Source: Atrichornis clamosus | Taxonomy: Eukaryota; Chordata; Aves; Passeriformes; Menuridae | Direction: 5' to 3' | Assembly (NCBI GenBank): GCA_013400975.1 | Contig: WBMZ01011599.1 | Location: 372,001 to 436,000 of the forward strand | Length of the DNA stretch: 64,000 nucleotides | Position numbers and translations under genes: made by a program | The notes under the pieces: generated by a model | What the model saw: only the letters and a program-made list of their open reading frames with translations | What the model was told of the DNA's origin: nothing | Databases searched by the model: none | In this document: positions 51,794 to 64,000 of the stretch, piece after piece | Position numbering within the stretch: position 1 is the first letter of the stretch | Layout: each line of letters starts with the position of its first letter

Positions 51794-54700
51794 TGCTAAG
51801 AATCAGCTATATCTAAACCACTCCTGGAAGATGCTTTTCGTCATCCAATTTCTCTCCCTTTAACAACACCTTGTTTCACACCACAGAACAATCCTGGAGC
51901 AGAAAAACTGGAGTTCTGCACAAAACTTCTCCAGGAGGGCACCTGATGCATTTCAGCAGCACTTACCCTTCCCTCTGTAGGGCCAGACAGCAGCTGCTCT
52001 GAAATAAAACATCCCTGTTAGCTGGTCCTCAGCACCGCCTGATTTCTTTCCTTGGAAGATCCTCTCCTGCAGGCTCACACTGCTCTTTAACACAGGCAGC
52101 CTAAATCAATAATTTCTCACCATCTCCACCCTGGAAATAGGGAATTTACAAATTTCTTCTCTTCAGCTACTGCTTTCATTTCTTCAGTGCTGTGCCTTAA
52201 GTTCCTCACATCAGACCGGGGGCAGTGATTGTGCTTCTCACTGATAAAGCACATTGATAAAGAAAATATGTTACAGAGATGATGCAGATCTTCACTGAGG
52301 TCATTATTTCCATGGCTGCAAAAATAAGAGACTCCTTTACAAAGAAGCAGCTCTTTCTGCACTGATGCAAAGGCAGAAACTGCAGCCTACTACCAGGTAA
52401 TGACTTCCTAATCCATGTAAACTTTGTTTCACAGAAGAATGTTTTTAATGAAAATATGCATTGTAACACCCAACTGCTCTTTCAAGACTAGGACTTAAGA
52501 GTAGCATATGACAGTGAAGAACCAAACAGATATTTACATCACACTCAACTCTTTGTTTAAGATAATTTTTTCATTTACATGCACAGAAAAAAAAAGGCTG
52601 GCTGCAAATTCAGGTATGGCAGTAGATTTTATAGAAGAAAAAGAAGTTATTTTTGTTTAGGTTACAGTTCTAATATACCCATAACAATAGGTAGCAATCT
52701 TGGTTTCTGATACCGAAATAAATTATTTAATCTAAAACAGTATTAGTAGGCAGAGACAGGTAGACATGAATGTCATTCATATATTAGGTGTACATTTATA
52801 AATCAGTTTCAGTGCAACTTGTTCCTATTTTAAATAAAAGCATTTTAATCCATTTTCCAGTTGTGTTGAAGAACAATAAAAGCCAGAAAATCACACACAA
52901 AATATATATTTTTTTTTTATATATATGCTGTCAGTGCAACTGATATATCATAATCAAACACCAAGCCAGAAATCTGTAGTTAGGGCTGACAGCTCATCTG
53001 TTTCAACACAACACACGCCACTGAGATGGTCTTTTTCCATTTCACAGCTGCTTTAAAATAAGACAAAATGTCATCCTTAACTCTCAGTTTCTTCCCTTTG
53101 TCATCTCCCATCACAGCTCTAATTTTATTTAAACATCCTCCTCTGCTGAGATTACATCTCTCAATTTGTAGCAATACAAATTAGAAAGATACGTGCCAGC
53201 TTTCACCACTATCAGCAGAGTTTTCTCCCAGAGTCTTGATTAATTGCCCATTATAACAGATGAAACAACAGAACTTACAGTTTGAGAGCGCCTTTTGTTT
53301 GCATTATGGAAGGGAATCTAAGTCCCCATAGAGACTTGCTCTTTTGCCATTATCATAATTACATGTTTTCACACTAAACTATCGTATCAGCACATTCACG
53401 CTGCTGTGGTGAAGGATGTCAGGATCTTCATCATCAACTCTGCCGCCAAGTCAGAGCCTGACTTCAGGCAGCAGAAGAAAATGTTTCTCTAGTGAAACTC
53501 AATACACAAATATAAAAATAAATTTCTCTAAATGTTGAAAGTACATGTACTGGATAATATTAAATTGGTGACAAAAAGAAGCAGAATCCATAAATGAAGT
53601 TGAACGTGTCAGGAAAAGACAGAACATCCAATACTAAAATGTAGTCCTCATTTTATGTTAGAATAAATAAGAGGCATTAATTTAATAATGAAGCATCAGA
53701 ATTTAAGCCTAAACTCAAGACAACTGTGCTATTGTAAAATAATTTAGCACTAGTGAGTTCCTTCTCTTCTAGCTGTCAAATAAGCAGAATTCTGATGACC
53801 TTTGGGTAGTCTGGATCCATGTGTTCCATTCTTCCACTTCACTGAAGCTGCATCCAAAAACTATAACAGCTAAAAAGTAAACTGCAATATCTATTTTCCA
53901 TTAAAAGTCTGAGGAGAATTGTGTGGCTTTTTAATTTTTGCCCTTCCTTCCCCTTGATATTTTAGAGTTGTGGGTTTGATGTGGTTTGATTTGAAGTTGC
54001 TATGGCTTACCCAGCAAAGGCTTTTCTCTCTTTCTGTCACCCTTGCACAAAAGTCTACTTTCTTGTCTACATCTCCTTCTACATCCTCTGTCTATTTCTA
54101 TATTCTGGACTAAACAGTCAGATTTTTGCTTTGCAGATACCAGAAACTTGCTCCCTCTTTCTGGCAGATACTCCAGGTGATACATTTGTTCCTCAGGCCA
54201 AGAGCAAAAAGAAAACTGGGGAGTTCAGCTTGTGGCAAAGCTGAGCTGCAAATTTTACGTTGAGGGTGAACAAAAGTATGCAAAGTATCATTACATCCTT
54301 ATTGATCTTGCTCAGTTCTGAGATCCACGAATCAGAGTTTGAACGAAATTTTTATTCCTCCACCCCCAAACAACCTCTGTGGTTCACAGGGAGGCTTCAG
54401 CCTTAGAGTGGATTTGTAAGATGCCTGGGTAGCTCTAAAAGTCACATACTAGGGAGAGGCAACAGAGATTAATATTAATAAGCTACTTTTGGGGAAAAGA
54501 AATAATTAGGTCTCTTTGGTCAAACTGATTCATCTTCTTTTCCGTTGTGCTGATCTCCCACACTTTAAAGAGTAAATTGCTTAACTGCTTTTAGTTCCCA
54601 GATGAACCTATTACATCTGCATCCCCTTCAACGTGAGTGACTTCTAGCAACGACTCATCCTCGTTTTCCTCACAACCATTCAGACTTTTCTCAAGTGTTG

Positions 54701-55210
54701 TTTCCTGTCTGCAATCAGAGAGAAGTTACAGGATCCAGGGACAACTCACTTGTTTCCTGATGCTTGCTTTCTGCTCACAACAAGATTAAGGAAAGGCATA
54801 AGGAACACAGCTCTCTCGTCTATCTCAACTTCTGTCAGGTAAAACTTGATCTGAGCTTAACCTTGAAATTGATAAATCAAGGGAACAGGTATTCAGCTGT
54901 CAGCTAAAGGTAAGCAGGGAAAAAAAAAAAGACTGCCAGGAGGTAGACTAGATATCGAAGAGCTAGATGTGAGATGATTTTAACTATTGATATGTCACAA
55001 TGTAATTTCAACTATACATGCTACCAGTGTTTACAAGATTTCATGACAATATGTCACTCAACGTCAAAGCACTCACAGAAGGAGAGGGAAAGGATAGAAA
55101 TTCAGAAAAAGAAAAACATTTCAATACCAAAGAATCCCTACTTTCAACATCTCACATTTTCTTTAAAGTGTTGTAATTAATTGGAGTGTAGACTCTTCAA
55201 AGCATAAATG

Positions 55211-55256
55211 CATAACTCCCATTAGCACTAATGGAAGTTAGACACACTCATCAAAG
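55211..55256. repeat. Possible ancient amniote interspersed repeat fragment
   Basis: ATAACTCCCATTAGCACTAA, followed by TGGAAGTTAGACACACTCAT, resembles the amniote phrase AACTCCCATTGACTTCAATG, then GGAGTTAGGCACCTAAATAC. The core is nearly self-complementary (CCCATTAGCACTAATGGAAG). It lies about 410 bp before the clear CR1 copy but looks older and separate. Confidence 0.42.
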
Positions 55257-55666
55257 GGAGAATATACTTCTATCTTTACAAAAGTAATCAGTGTGTCACA
55301 AAGCTGTATTTTTTCTAAAGTTATCACTTGCATGCTATGCAAGCTGAGTACAAAGGTTTGCATTAATTTAAATTCAGATTAAGCACTTAAAAAATATTTC
55401 TCCTTCACTGGAAGAACTGAATGCAGAAAATCAGTTTGCTATTATGTTAAAGAAACACATTACAAAATGCAATAAAAATAATCACCCTTATAATTAAAGG
55501 TTTTCGTGGTAAAAAGCTTAAAAATATTCCATTATTGAAAGAACTTTTCACTGCTGTTCTGGTAAAAATGGTGATTCTTCTCTACGGTCCTTTCTTTAAT
55601 ACTCCTCCAAGGAATCACTATGATTTTGGCCACCAGCAAACTGTGTTGGTACATCTAAATATATTT

Positions 55667-55968
55667 GGGGACAGATTTTTCAGCAGCCTCTGTTGCAATA
55701 GGACAAGGGGTAATGTTCTGAAACCAAAAGACGATCAACTTACGTTAGAAGTAAGGAAGAAGTTTTTTACAATGAGGGTGGCACAGACACCAAGAAAGGC
55801 TGCCCAGAGAGGCAGTGGCTGAGCCATCCCTGGAAACATTCCAGGTCAGGTGGGATGGGGCTCTGACCAACCTGACCTCACTGAAGATGTCCCTGCTCAT
55901 TGCAGGGGGGTTGGTCTAGATGAATCCTGAAGATCTCTACCAACCCAAAGTATTCTATGATCCTATGG
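55667..55968 (+). mobile_element. CR1 LINE 3' end, 5'-truncated
   Basis: The segment runs from GGGGACAGATTTTTCAGCAG through AGGACAAGGGGTAATG, AGTAAGGAAGAAGTTTTTTA, GGCTGCCCAGAGAGGCAGTG, GCCATCCCTGGAAACATTCC, GATGTCCCTGCTCATTGCAG and CTACCAACCCAAAGTATTCT. It ends in ATTCTATGATCCTATG. The order and wording are those of the 3' untranslated end of avian CR1, including the octamer-type tail. About 300 bp remain, so it is the usual 5'-truncated copy without an intact ORF2. It lies antisense to DPP10. An open frame of about 95 codons that crosses its start is a by-product and not a gene. The number of changes suggests an old insertion. Confidence 0.93.
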
Positions 55969-58900
55969 ATATGAAACTAATGACATCTCAATAAAGATGG
56001 TGAACTGCTGGCATTTTAAAATAAAAAACAAGTCCTTATTTACTTTTTTTTTCATTTATTCAGGAAATTCTCTGACAATGCTTTAAGCTTTATCCCTTCT
56101 TGAGAAGTGGGGAAGAGAAAGGCCATGATCAGCTTTGAAGGAAAGCACAGGAAGTCTAACAGATGCCTATCTCTCTTTTCTGACACTTATTTGTTCATTA
56201 AGATTAACCTCCAAAAAGATTAGAGCCCAGTTCTTATTCCAGCACAAGCATCAATACTGTTAAAAAAAAGAAAAAGAACAAAACATAAAAAACCTTCCTG
56301 AAAAGGCATGTAACAAACCGTCTTTTCCTGCCACATCAAACCAGTTTCCCCTGCTCAGCACTGTGCACTCTGGAGCACTGTCAAAGTCAGTGACTGTTAA
56401 CAGCCTCTCCATAGCAGTTTCCTTATTTGCTAGAAAACCAAATGCTTTTTCTGACCCCTGAGCTCTTCACACTTGTCTAAACATAAACTCTCGTTCAAAG
56501 GACTCCCTAAATTCCTCTACATCTAAGAAAGAGCAAATGCTATTTTGAAAAAACTTGTGTTTAAATTAGTATATACAAGAGCGTCATAGTGAGTTGTGGA
56601 TGCTGAAAATTCAAGTCCTCCTGAAAAATCAAGTTTAATACAAGTATTTCTTTTCTCTATTCCACAAATAAAACATTATAAACTGTTATTCAGCAGAGGC
56701 ATCACATTTACTAGAAATAACAAAAACTCCCAAACATTTTTGAAATTTTAATTCAAAATTAATTCAAATTTAATATATCCTGACGTAATTTACGTGCAAA
56801 TATCCTTTCCTGGATCTCTGTAATAGTTTTAAAATATGTTTCATTATGATACTGTACAGAAGTACAGTACTAAGTACTAAAGGAACAGGAATTCAATGAG
56901 TAGCTACAAATAAATCAATGTACTCAGTTCAAGTTACTGAACTAAAGTTGTTTGAGAAGTTTTGCTCTGAAGCTTTCTGTGGTTGTTGAACAAAAACAGG
57001 AAACAGAGAATAAAGCAGATACTAAGTCAATCTCCACAACTACCCTTCCTAAGGACTGAAGTAACCTTTTTCCAATACATTACCAGCGTAGGGAATTAGG
57101 AAATTCCATGGTTTTCAACAAAGGGACTGGACTGTCTTCAACACGGTGTTCAGGAACTCTGACAAACCAGCCTGGAGTCAGGTTATCCATAACGCTGCTT
57201 TCTCACTCTCATCTCCACAAAGTCCTACTCTCAGATAAAAACAAACCATACTTCAAATGGCATTTTATTTCCTGAGAGTTTAGCCTTACCTAATCCAAAA
57301 AACCACCAAGCAGACAGAAAAAATGAATGGAATTTACTGAATACTCTGACTTGTTCAGTTTCATAACGAGGAACAAAATAAAAATTACTGTTACTCAAAG
57401 TGTATTTTAATCTAGAGGTGAGGCAATCAAAGGCTGTGTGTTGCAGTACCCAGGAGAGACACATCCTATACTCAAAAAATGTTTGGTTAAAATTAGTAAA
57501 AGATTATTTTGCAGATGGTGTTGAGACAAAAAGCATTTAGTCCTGAAAGATATATTGTCTGCCTCTATTTCCATAGGCAACACACCAAATGATGACAGTG
57601 GCAATGACAGTACCTGAAGTAAAAAATTTATTTATTTTCACTTTCAGCTCTTTTTCAATACTCTTTGCCCTGACTTCAGCCAAGTATGTAAAAATATAAT
57701 TTAATATTATAACTTCCACTGGAATAATACAGTACAACTGTTGCTATTATTTCCATTATAGTAACATGCATGAGCTAATCAAGGTCTTCAGAAAGAGTTT
57801 TGAGGCCAAATTGTTTTCAACTAACAATTTATCAAAATAAGAGCTCACAAAATAGCTGGAAAAGAGAGCAGAGTATTTAAGCAGAGAGGAACATTTATGT
57901 AACACTTTATATGATCATTTTAAATTGCTAAAAAAAGAAAGGACTAACTTGCTGGAACAGTGAGTCCTTGCCTCTAGGAGGACAAGGTACAACACTGGGT
58001 ATGAAAATGGAAAAAAGATAAAAATTCATAACTTACATAAATTTCATTACATGTGCAGTTACCCAGAAAGCAAAGAATTAGCATCTACCTTTGAAGCATC
58101 TCATAACAGGAGCCCATTTTCATATCTCTCTACATCTGGAATCCATCAGGAATCAATGGAAATTCTGCAGATTATAATATTAACTCTGCAGTAGATTTCC
58201 ATGAATGGAACATGACATCATAGTTTGGGAAATTTATAATGTGGTTTGGAGCTGTAATTGATAATATGGCTTAGAGCCTCCTTCTCCTTTCCTCCTGTCC
58301 ATAGAGAGGAAAAAATATTGGAGAGTGCAAGCATTTTTATTCCAAATTAGAATAAATTGAAAACCTTATACTTCACTATTTTTAAATTAAAACATTCCTT
58401 AGAATTTCTAATAGAATATATTGAAAAATATCTTTTTAAATATTGAACTATTCACTCCAATAATACAATACATCATTTTTGCATGAATAAAATATTGTGC
58501 CCAAGTAATACAAAACACATTAAAATAACAATGTCAAAATGAAGTTATTATATTAAAGATAAGATTCCAACATTAAAAAAAATGTTTAAAACTCGTTATC
58601 CAAAATGTGAGAAAGCTGAAGTGAACTACTTAAACCTTTTTCACGAAGTTTATACAGAAAATGCTCCTTCATACAAAAGTTGAAGACTAAAAATAATTAA
58701 AGAAAGCATCAGAAAACTTTTCTGAAAATATCTTCAGCCAACCATACTTGTCACTCCAAACCTGACAGCTTAGTGACCTTTACAGATGAGCTGTCTCAGT
58801 TGAGATCCCCGTAACAAATACATAATTATCTGAATCACCATTACAGCATTAACAGACCAAATTTGGCAGACCAGACCCCAGGCCTAAGAAGAAATGAAGC

Positions 58901-59469
58901 TGCTTTTTTACCCTAGAGATGGCTGCTCTAGGATGGGGCCAAAAGCTGTAACTTTTGAAATCAGATTAACTAATTCTCTTGTATTGCTGGTCCTGCAATA
59001 AAATAGATTATCTTACCTGCTTCATGTATTGCTGTTACTCACAATGATGACCTAAAAGTCCTGGGTTTTCATGGCCACATTTTTAAAGTACTTCCAATTT
59101 CTTCTTTCAAATTGCAACTCAGATCTGTAGAAAACTTTAGGCTTCCAAGTAGCTTTGGCTGAACTTAAAAATCAATATTCCACATGCAGAGGAAATTTAG
59201 TCAGTCATATGCCTAAAGCAGGCTGCAAGTGCAGAAAGCACACTCTGCATTTCCCTCTGAGGCACTTGTAAAATAAGATGGTCTGCAGAAGTGTTCAAGT
59301 ACCAACCACATTTTCATATGAAAAATAACCTTGTCCTGGGCAAAACAGACCAGGGAAATGAATGAATGGGTGAGAAGTATGAGTCAGTGTCTTTGAAATC
59401 TGTCACAATGGAATCAGTTAAAGAGAGCAAATTAAAAAAAGGACTAAAAGTGAAATAAACTTATACATA

Positions 59470-59513
59470 TTAATATATATATATATATGTCCATAGATAT
59501 ATATATATATGTT
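59470..59513. repeat. (TA)n microsatellite with inverted arrangement
   Basis: Two runs of alternating TA, each about 14-18 bases, flank the spacer GTCCATAG. Each run ends in ATATGT towards its right side. Because TA runs are self-complementary, the whole can fold as a hairpin or extrude as a cruciform. Confidence 0.9.
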
Positions 59514-61246
59514 TATAAAATGCAATTTTTCAAAACCAAAATGCAAACATTTGGGCTATACGGAATGGTATAGGCAGCACTGGTTTTACTGTCTCTTAAT
59601 CCAAGAAAAAAAATGAATGGACAACAAAATGTAAGGATTAGAAATGTAAAACCTTGGCTTTTAAAGATAACTACTTTAAGCACTGTACAGCTTACTCATC
59701 TATCACAGAACACAACTGAGTGTGTGCTAAGGAAGCATCTATTTAGACAAATAAGAAAACTGAAGAAAATGAAAGGATTTGGTTTAGGCAAATGGAAACA
59801 AGGCAGAATCAGCCAACTGTGCTGCTGCTGCACACAGCTACAACTCCAGCTTTACCCCCTCCTGCACAGCACTCCTCTGAAAAAAAATCTAATTGCTGAT
59901 GAGCAAATTAGAGAGGACTTAAATGAGCCTGTAAGAAGGACCATGAAACCAGCTGCAGGTATAAACAGCAGCTTCCAAAGGAAAAGTTAACAGGTCACTG
60001 CAAATCCATCCCATGGGGAAAGGACTACAGCTCCAGCTGGGCATGGGTACACTTTGTGCTGAGCAGCAGTGCTGGTAAGTAGGGAAAAGAGAACAAGGAG
60101 GCAAAGGATGAAAATAATACTTTTCACATGTACATGAACCTGCTGGTGCATGAACACATACACCCCTGAAGTCTTTGTGTGTAACAGGGAACAGTGTGGA
60201 AGTGTGCAGAACTCCCAAAGCTGTGTGCAGCACCCACTGCCTGTTACTGTTCCAAAACACTTTATCCACTGTTCCGGTTTGCTCATGTAGCAAAAGTATT
60301 TGTCCTGGGGGGTTGCATCCTAAGAGTAATGATGTAGCACATTCAGTTTAGACTCGTTCATCATATTAAGGACTGCTGTCTTAGTCAGAAACGTATTACT
60401 GAGAAAAGGTCTCCCTGTTCCACAAACATCACTATGGCAACGGGAATAGTTAAACTTATTTCTGCACTACACTCAGGAGACTTCTGCTTCAACAAACAGG
60501 GAGAACTAAGGTTTATTAAGTGGCTGGTCCACTTTTCCAGGGGTTTACACACAGAATTGCTTTACTTACCCCTTCAACATTAGGCTACTCTCCAGAAATG
60601 CTGCTTAGAAAGTGTAAATCATTCTGCTAACCTCTTTCAAAATACACCTTATGCAACAGATACATTCTGCCTGTGTAAATGTTTTCTAAGTATATTGATG
60701 TCTTTGTTAAATTCTTAATGCTTTGGGTTGTGGAATAAGTAAAAAATCAATAAGTACATCAGTTTTAAGAGAGATTGCAATGATTAGCTGTGAGTTTGAC
60801 TATTGGTGGCAAAAGGTAGTTTGACCTCCCACCAGTTGGAATACTTGACTTCCTCTTTCCCTGACATATATTCCCATCTTTGGATTTGGTCTCACACCCA
60901 AAGATTTCAACTACCATGGAATCAGGCTACATCTCAGTGAATACAAATAGAAGTAAGTTGTTACAAGAAGTGAAGACTTCTAAGGAAAATAAATTTCAAG
61001 TACTCTGTGCAAGAATTAAAACATGCCTAGTGAAAAAAAAAAAAAATCAAAACCAAAATGTCAGAAAACAAATGACCAGGGAAAAAAACTTTTGCAATCA
61101 AGAGTGGTAATGCTTGAGAGAAGACAACAGAACACTGCAGAGGTCACAAGTAATACAATGTTGTACTGCTGCACAGAGAATATTGGGGAGGGAAGGGAGA
61201 TTTCTGAAGAGGTGTGCTAAGAAGTCATTTACAAAATGCAGTGGTG

Positions 61247-61745
61247 ACGCAAGTTAATGGCCCTGAATGCACAGCACTGTTTAACGCTTGTTAACGATCA
61301 TTAACACTGGCACCAGTATCGATGTAGCAACGGGCATTAACAGAGTTGGCCTGAGCAGAAATTACCCAAGATCTACTTCTAAGCAAGCAGGACGTGTGGC
61401 ACCTTAGAGACATCAATAACACGAGAGCAGGAAGAAGCACGGTCCGTGCAGCGGATCCTGACAGGGTGGTCGGGCAGGGGAGATCAGCTAAAACAGCCAC
61501 TACATAACCTTGTTTAAAAACCAGGCCAGAGAGTCACGAGAAAAAATTACTGAGGGAAAAACCCTACTGTGGTACAACTGATGGAAGAAAGAATTTTCAT
61601 GAGGAGGACCAGACACTTTCCTGAGCAACAGGCTGTGCAACTGGTCATCCTTGGGGTGGAGAACTACAGGATGGCAGGAAAAGGATCCTCGGGGCCTTCT
61701 GCGGCCACCCTGGTGGGTGTCCCACAGGTGCAGAGCTACCACGTC
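61247..61745. other. CpG-enriched stretch, origin unknown
   Basis: Fifteen CpGs lie in about 500 bp, clustered near 61432-61475 (CACGGTCCGTGCAGCGGATC) and 61688-61742. Repeated GTTAAC/ATTAAC words occur at 61281-61306. No repeat family, exon or RNA gene is recognised. Confidence 0.35.
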
Positions 61746-62209
61746 TGAACAGGTGAGATCACTTACAAGGGCAGCTCTGAATCTGAAGGACAAAACCTTT
61801 TCTGCTTCGTGGAAGAAAATGAATATTTACTTTGTGATGATGATTACTGATGAAACAGACCACCTTTTTCCTTCTGATAAATCCCTACAGACATTACATG
61901 AAATCTACACTTCCATACAGACATCCTCATTTTTAAGGATGAGTGTTTGTTACATTCATACAGAGCTGCAACTCAAATTATTTCATTCTTTCTTACTTGC
62001 AGGCCTGCTTATAGTACTGCATAAAATAATGTGTTTCAGTTTCTATTTCCTGTTCCCGTTAACACTTTTTTAGCTTTATGTACCTCTCATTATTTATTTT
62101 CTGCTTTACAAGCACTCTTTACGTGCAGTATTTAAGAACAAATTTATTTTTGAACAAGAGAAATGCAGAGAAAACCAAATGAAGAAACTATTGCATATGA
62201 ACTTCAAAT

Positions 62210-62306
62210 TAAAAAAAAACAAAAAAAAATGAAAAACCCAAAATCAACCCAAACCAACCACCTCAAAAACTAAAACTAACGAGAAAATCAAAATTATCCC
62301 TAAACC
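62210..62306. repeat. A/C-rich low-complexity tract
   Basis: Two A runs of nine separated by C are followed by AACCCAAAATCAACCCAAAC, then AACCACCTC and AAAAACTAAAACTAACG. Over nearly 100 bp the plus strand has very few G. It is the longest A/C-biased tract in the window. Confidence 0.75.
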
Positions 62307-63243
62307 AAGATTGTCCATTGCTTCAGAAGCCACAATTCTTGGATCAAGGGACACCACAAGGCACTTTGTACGTGGTACAAGGGTGGTACTCCCATAAGAT
62401 TTTCCTGAATGATCAATTACCCATCTACAGCTCGTAGAAAATCTTTAGCATCAGCACAAATACAGCCCCAACCTCCTCTAATTAATTCCCTAATGAGAAA
62501 ATGGAATCATTCAATCCATTTCACAACAGCATTGTTTAAATTCTTTTGTTTAAGAAGTTATTTTAATAGATCAGTGGAATGGTATCAATCAAATCTTCTA
62601 TTCCCCTTTTTAGCAGTTTCTGAGAGAAACATCAGCTCTCTGTATCTTTTCAAATTTTCTGGGCTTTTCCCACAACTTTGTCTTCAGACTTGGCAAAACC
62701 TGGATGTGTATCTCACACCACTTGCTGGAGCTTTAGGAAAGAAGAGTTTTAGCTAAAAACCTCCAAAGATTGAGCACTATTTTAGGATTTTTTCACTTGC
62801 TTTTCTACTTTCAGCTTTTCACTGCACACAGTATCAAAGACCAACCCCCCTCTGCTGCCTTTCAGAAATAAACTCTTCACACAGAACCTCTGGCAACAAA
62901 ACAACTCCCTGGCCAGGCTTCCAGCTCTAGGCACAGAGAGATTCCAATAAAAAATGACATCTCCATGCAGAGCTGGCACGAGTGACTCTGCACACACCTC
63001 TCTGCACTTCTGCCCAAGTCCCTGATGGAGCATTAGTGCATCACATCACAGCAAACATGGGAGCACATTCTGAATTTAACTGTTACTAACAACTACAGTC
63101 CCTGAAACAAGAGATGCAAGTACAGACCTCAGCAATAGAATGCAAACCTCTCGAGTCCTCAACATTTCCCACGAGGACACGTATGTATTTCTAAGTAACT
63201 TTAGAGAAATTACAAAAATGTCCTGAAAAAATGCTTCAGTCTG

Positions 63244-63269
63244 GCTCCAAGATCCAGCTCCAAGATCCA
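63244..63269. repeat. Perfect 13-bp tandem duplication
   Basis: GCTCCAAGATCCA is present twice without a gap (63244-63256 and 63257-63269), followed by GCTGATACTGG. Confidence 0.9.
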
Positions 63270-64000
63270 GCTGATACTGGCAGACAAGCAAGGATTCCTA
63301 CACTGGTTTATGAACATCCAACAGAGAGATGGATCTACTGGTGTGACTCATGCAGCGAGTTTAGAACTCTGCCCTAACACACCCTGCACCAGGACCTGCC
63401 AGAAATGCTGGCACCCAGGAGAAATGCTCCTCAAGCACTCTGCCCACAGGATGAGCTGCTGTGCCCAACCTGAAGCAGACACTCATCCTTGTTGCAAAAA
63501 CCTTACACTCCAAGACAGAAGCAACAGGAGACACCTTAAGTCTCTTAAAAAGTTTTTTTGCAAGCAGATGTATAGGGGAAGTTTAACTGCAGTGTTTTCT
63601 TAAATTTAGTTCCTCTGGATATTTTAAACTACGTTGCAGTTTTGGGCTTAGACTTAAGTAAACCAAGCTGTTTTGCCACCTAATGCAAAGCTCTTATCAG
63701 AAGCAATGAGCTGTCAGGTTCAAACACTTTTATTATTCACTGGCAGCATTTTAAATTCTTACTTCCTATTAGAAAACCTGAAGATCAATAATGCTAAAGA
63801 AAGATGTACTCTCATTTAACATCTTCGAAGCTATGCCAGACAACTGGAAGGCCTTCTGAAATCAAACACTCTTCCAGCCAACGTGGACTGGACTGATTAA
63901 TGGTTGTGTATAATCCACCATGCCATTTTAGAGCCACAGTGATCAGATTTATAACTGAAAAAGCTTAGTAAACTACTGAGTTATTTTCAACAAAATTACT

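Larger units (their letters stand above)
8999..64000 (-). other. DPP10: Intron upstream of the DPP10 exon, partial (at least 55 kb)
   Basis: This is inferred to be the intron preceding the exon at 8875-8969. The upstream exon should end with Arg-Trp-Ile-Asn and a lone G before a GT donor. On the plus strand that reads AC, then C, then ATT/GTT, an Ile anticodon triplet and CCA. I checked the TTAATCCA, TTGATCCA and TTTATCCA occurrences I could find; none continues into the expected HDPEAR or LEDLF codons. Very long 5' introns are characteristic of DPP10 and DPP6, so a missing exon over 55 kb is not surprising. Between the repeats and islands listed separately, this stretch is AT-rich and unremarkable. 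Confidence 0.7.

Noticed and set aside
52981..53000. Minus-strand CAG followed by GATGAGCTG, which could start the exon with Asp-Glu-Leu
   Set aside because: The frame continues SALTTDFWLGV and stops, not TNSSETRLSLEDLF.
55535..55822. Open frame of 95 codons, plus strand
   Set aside because: Its second half is CR1 3' untranslated sequence, so the frame is accidental.
57285..57310. Minus-strand TTGGATTAG followed by GTAAGG, a possible exon end with donor
   Set aside because: The open frame before it reads SAWWFFGLG and has no resemblance to the DPP10 juxtamembrane segment.
59613..59990. Open frame of 125 codons, plus strand
   Set aside because: CCCC and QLQLQ stretches come from simple repeated triplets; no recognisable domain.
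61651..62073. Longest open frame of the window (140 codons, plus strand)
   Set aside because: No domain, low-complexity hydrophobic end, no splice or promoter setting. It begins in a CpG-enriched stretch with few stop words, and such lengths are expected by chance in 64 kb read in six frames.
1..64000. Search for CRISPR arrays, rRNA, tRNA, operons, phage or plasmid modules
   Set aside because: No regularly spaced repeats, no cloverleaf with A and B boxes that I could recognise, and no closely packed open frames. The sequence behaves as vertebrate intron.

Overview
The window looks like nuclear DNA from a bird: AT-rich, almost free of coding sequence, and carrying CR1 LINE fragments. One of these ends in the ATTCTATG-type 3' tail typical of avian and other sauropsid CR1. 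There is no operon-like gene packing, no Shine-Dalgarno/ORF organisation, no CRISPR array and no rRNA or tRNA gene that I could recognise.

One coding element can be supported. A 95-nt exon on the minus strand (8875-8969) encodes a segment of the DPP10 ectodomain (dipeptidyl-peptidase-like 10, a non-catalytic auxiliary subunit of Kv4 potassium channels). It has a branch-point match, a polypyrimidine tract, a CAG acceptor and a GTGAGT donor. Its phases (1 in, 0 out) fit the exon boundary I recall for the DPP4/DPP6/DPP10 family. The rest of the window would then be intron: about 8.9 kb of the downstream intron (1-8874) and about 55 kb of the upstream intron (8970-64000). I looked for the neighbouring exons, upstream (juxtamembrane, ending WIND) and downstream (starting VTFKASRH), and found neither.

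Layout: 1-8874 is downstream intron with a CpG-rich patch near 7.3-7.5 kb. 8875-8969 is the exon. 8970-64000 is upstream intron. It holds one clear CR1 3' end (55667-55968, plus strand), one old CR1 remnant (20567-20770, minus strand), a weaker CR1 candidate (about 44.55-44.80 kb) and three short fragments resembling an ancient amniote repeat. It also holds microsatellites, A/C-rich tracts, short tandem duplications, several perfect short palindromes, and a few CpG- or GC-rich islands that stand out from the background and could be enhancers.

The many small open frames across the window fit chance expectation for this composition, and I give none of them as a gene. I see no new multi-gene system. 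The points most worth checking are the DPP10 exon, its charge changes relative to the human protein, and the candidate regulatory islands.
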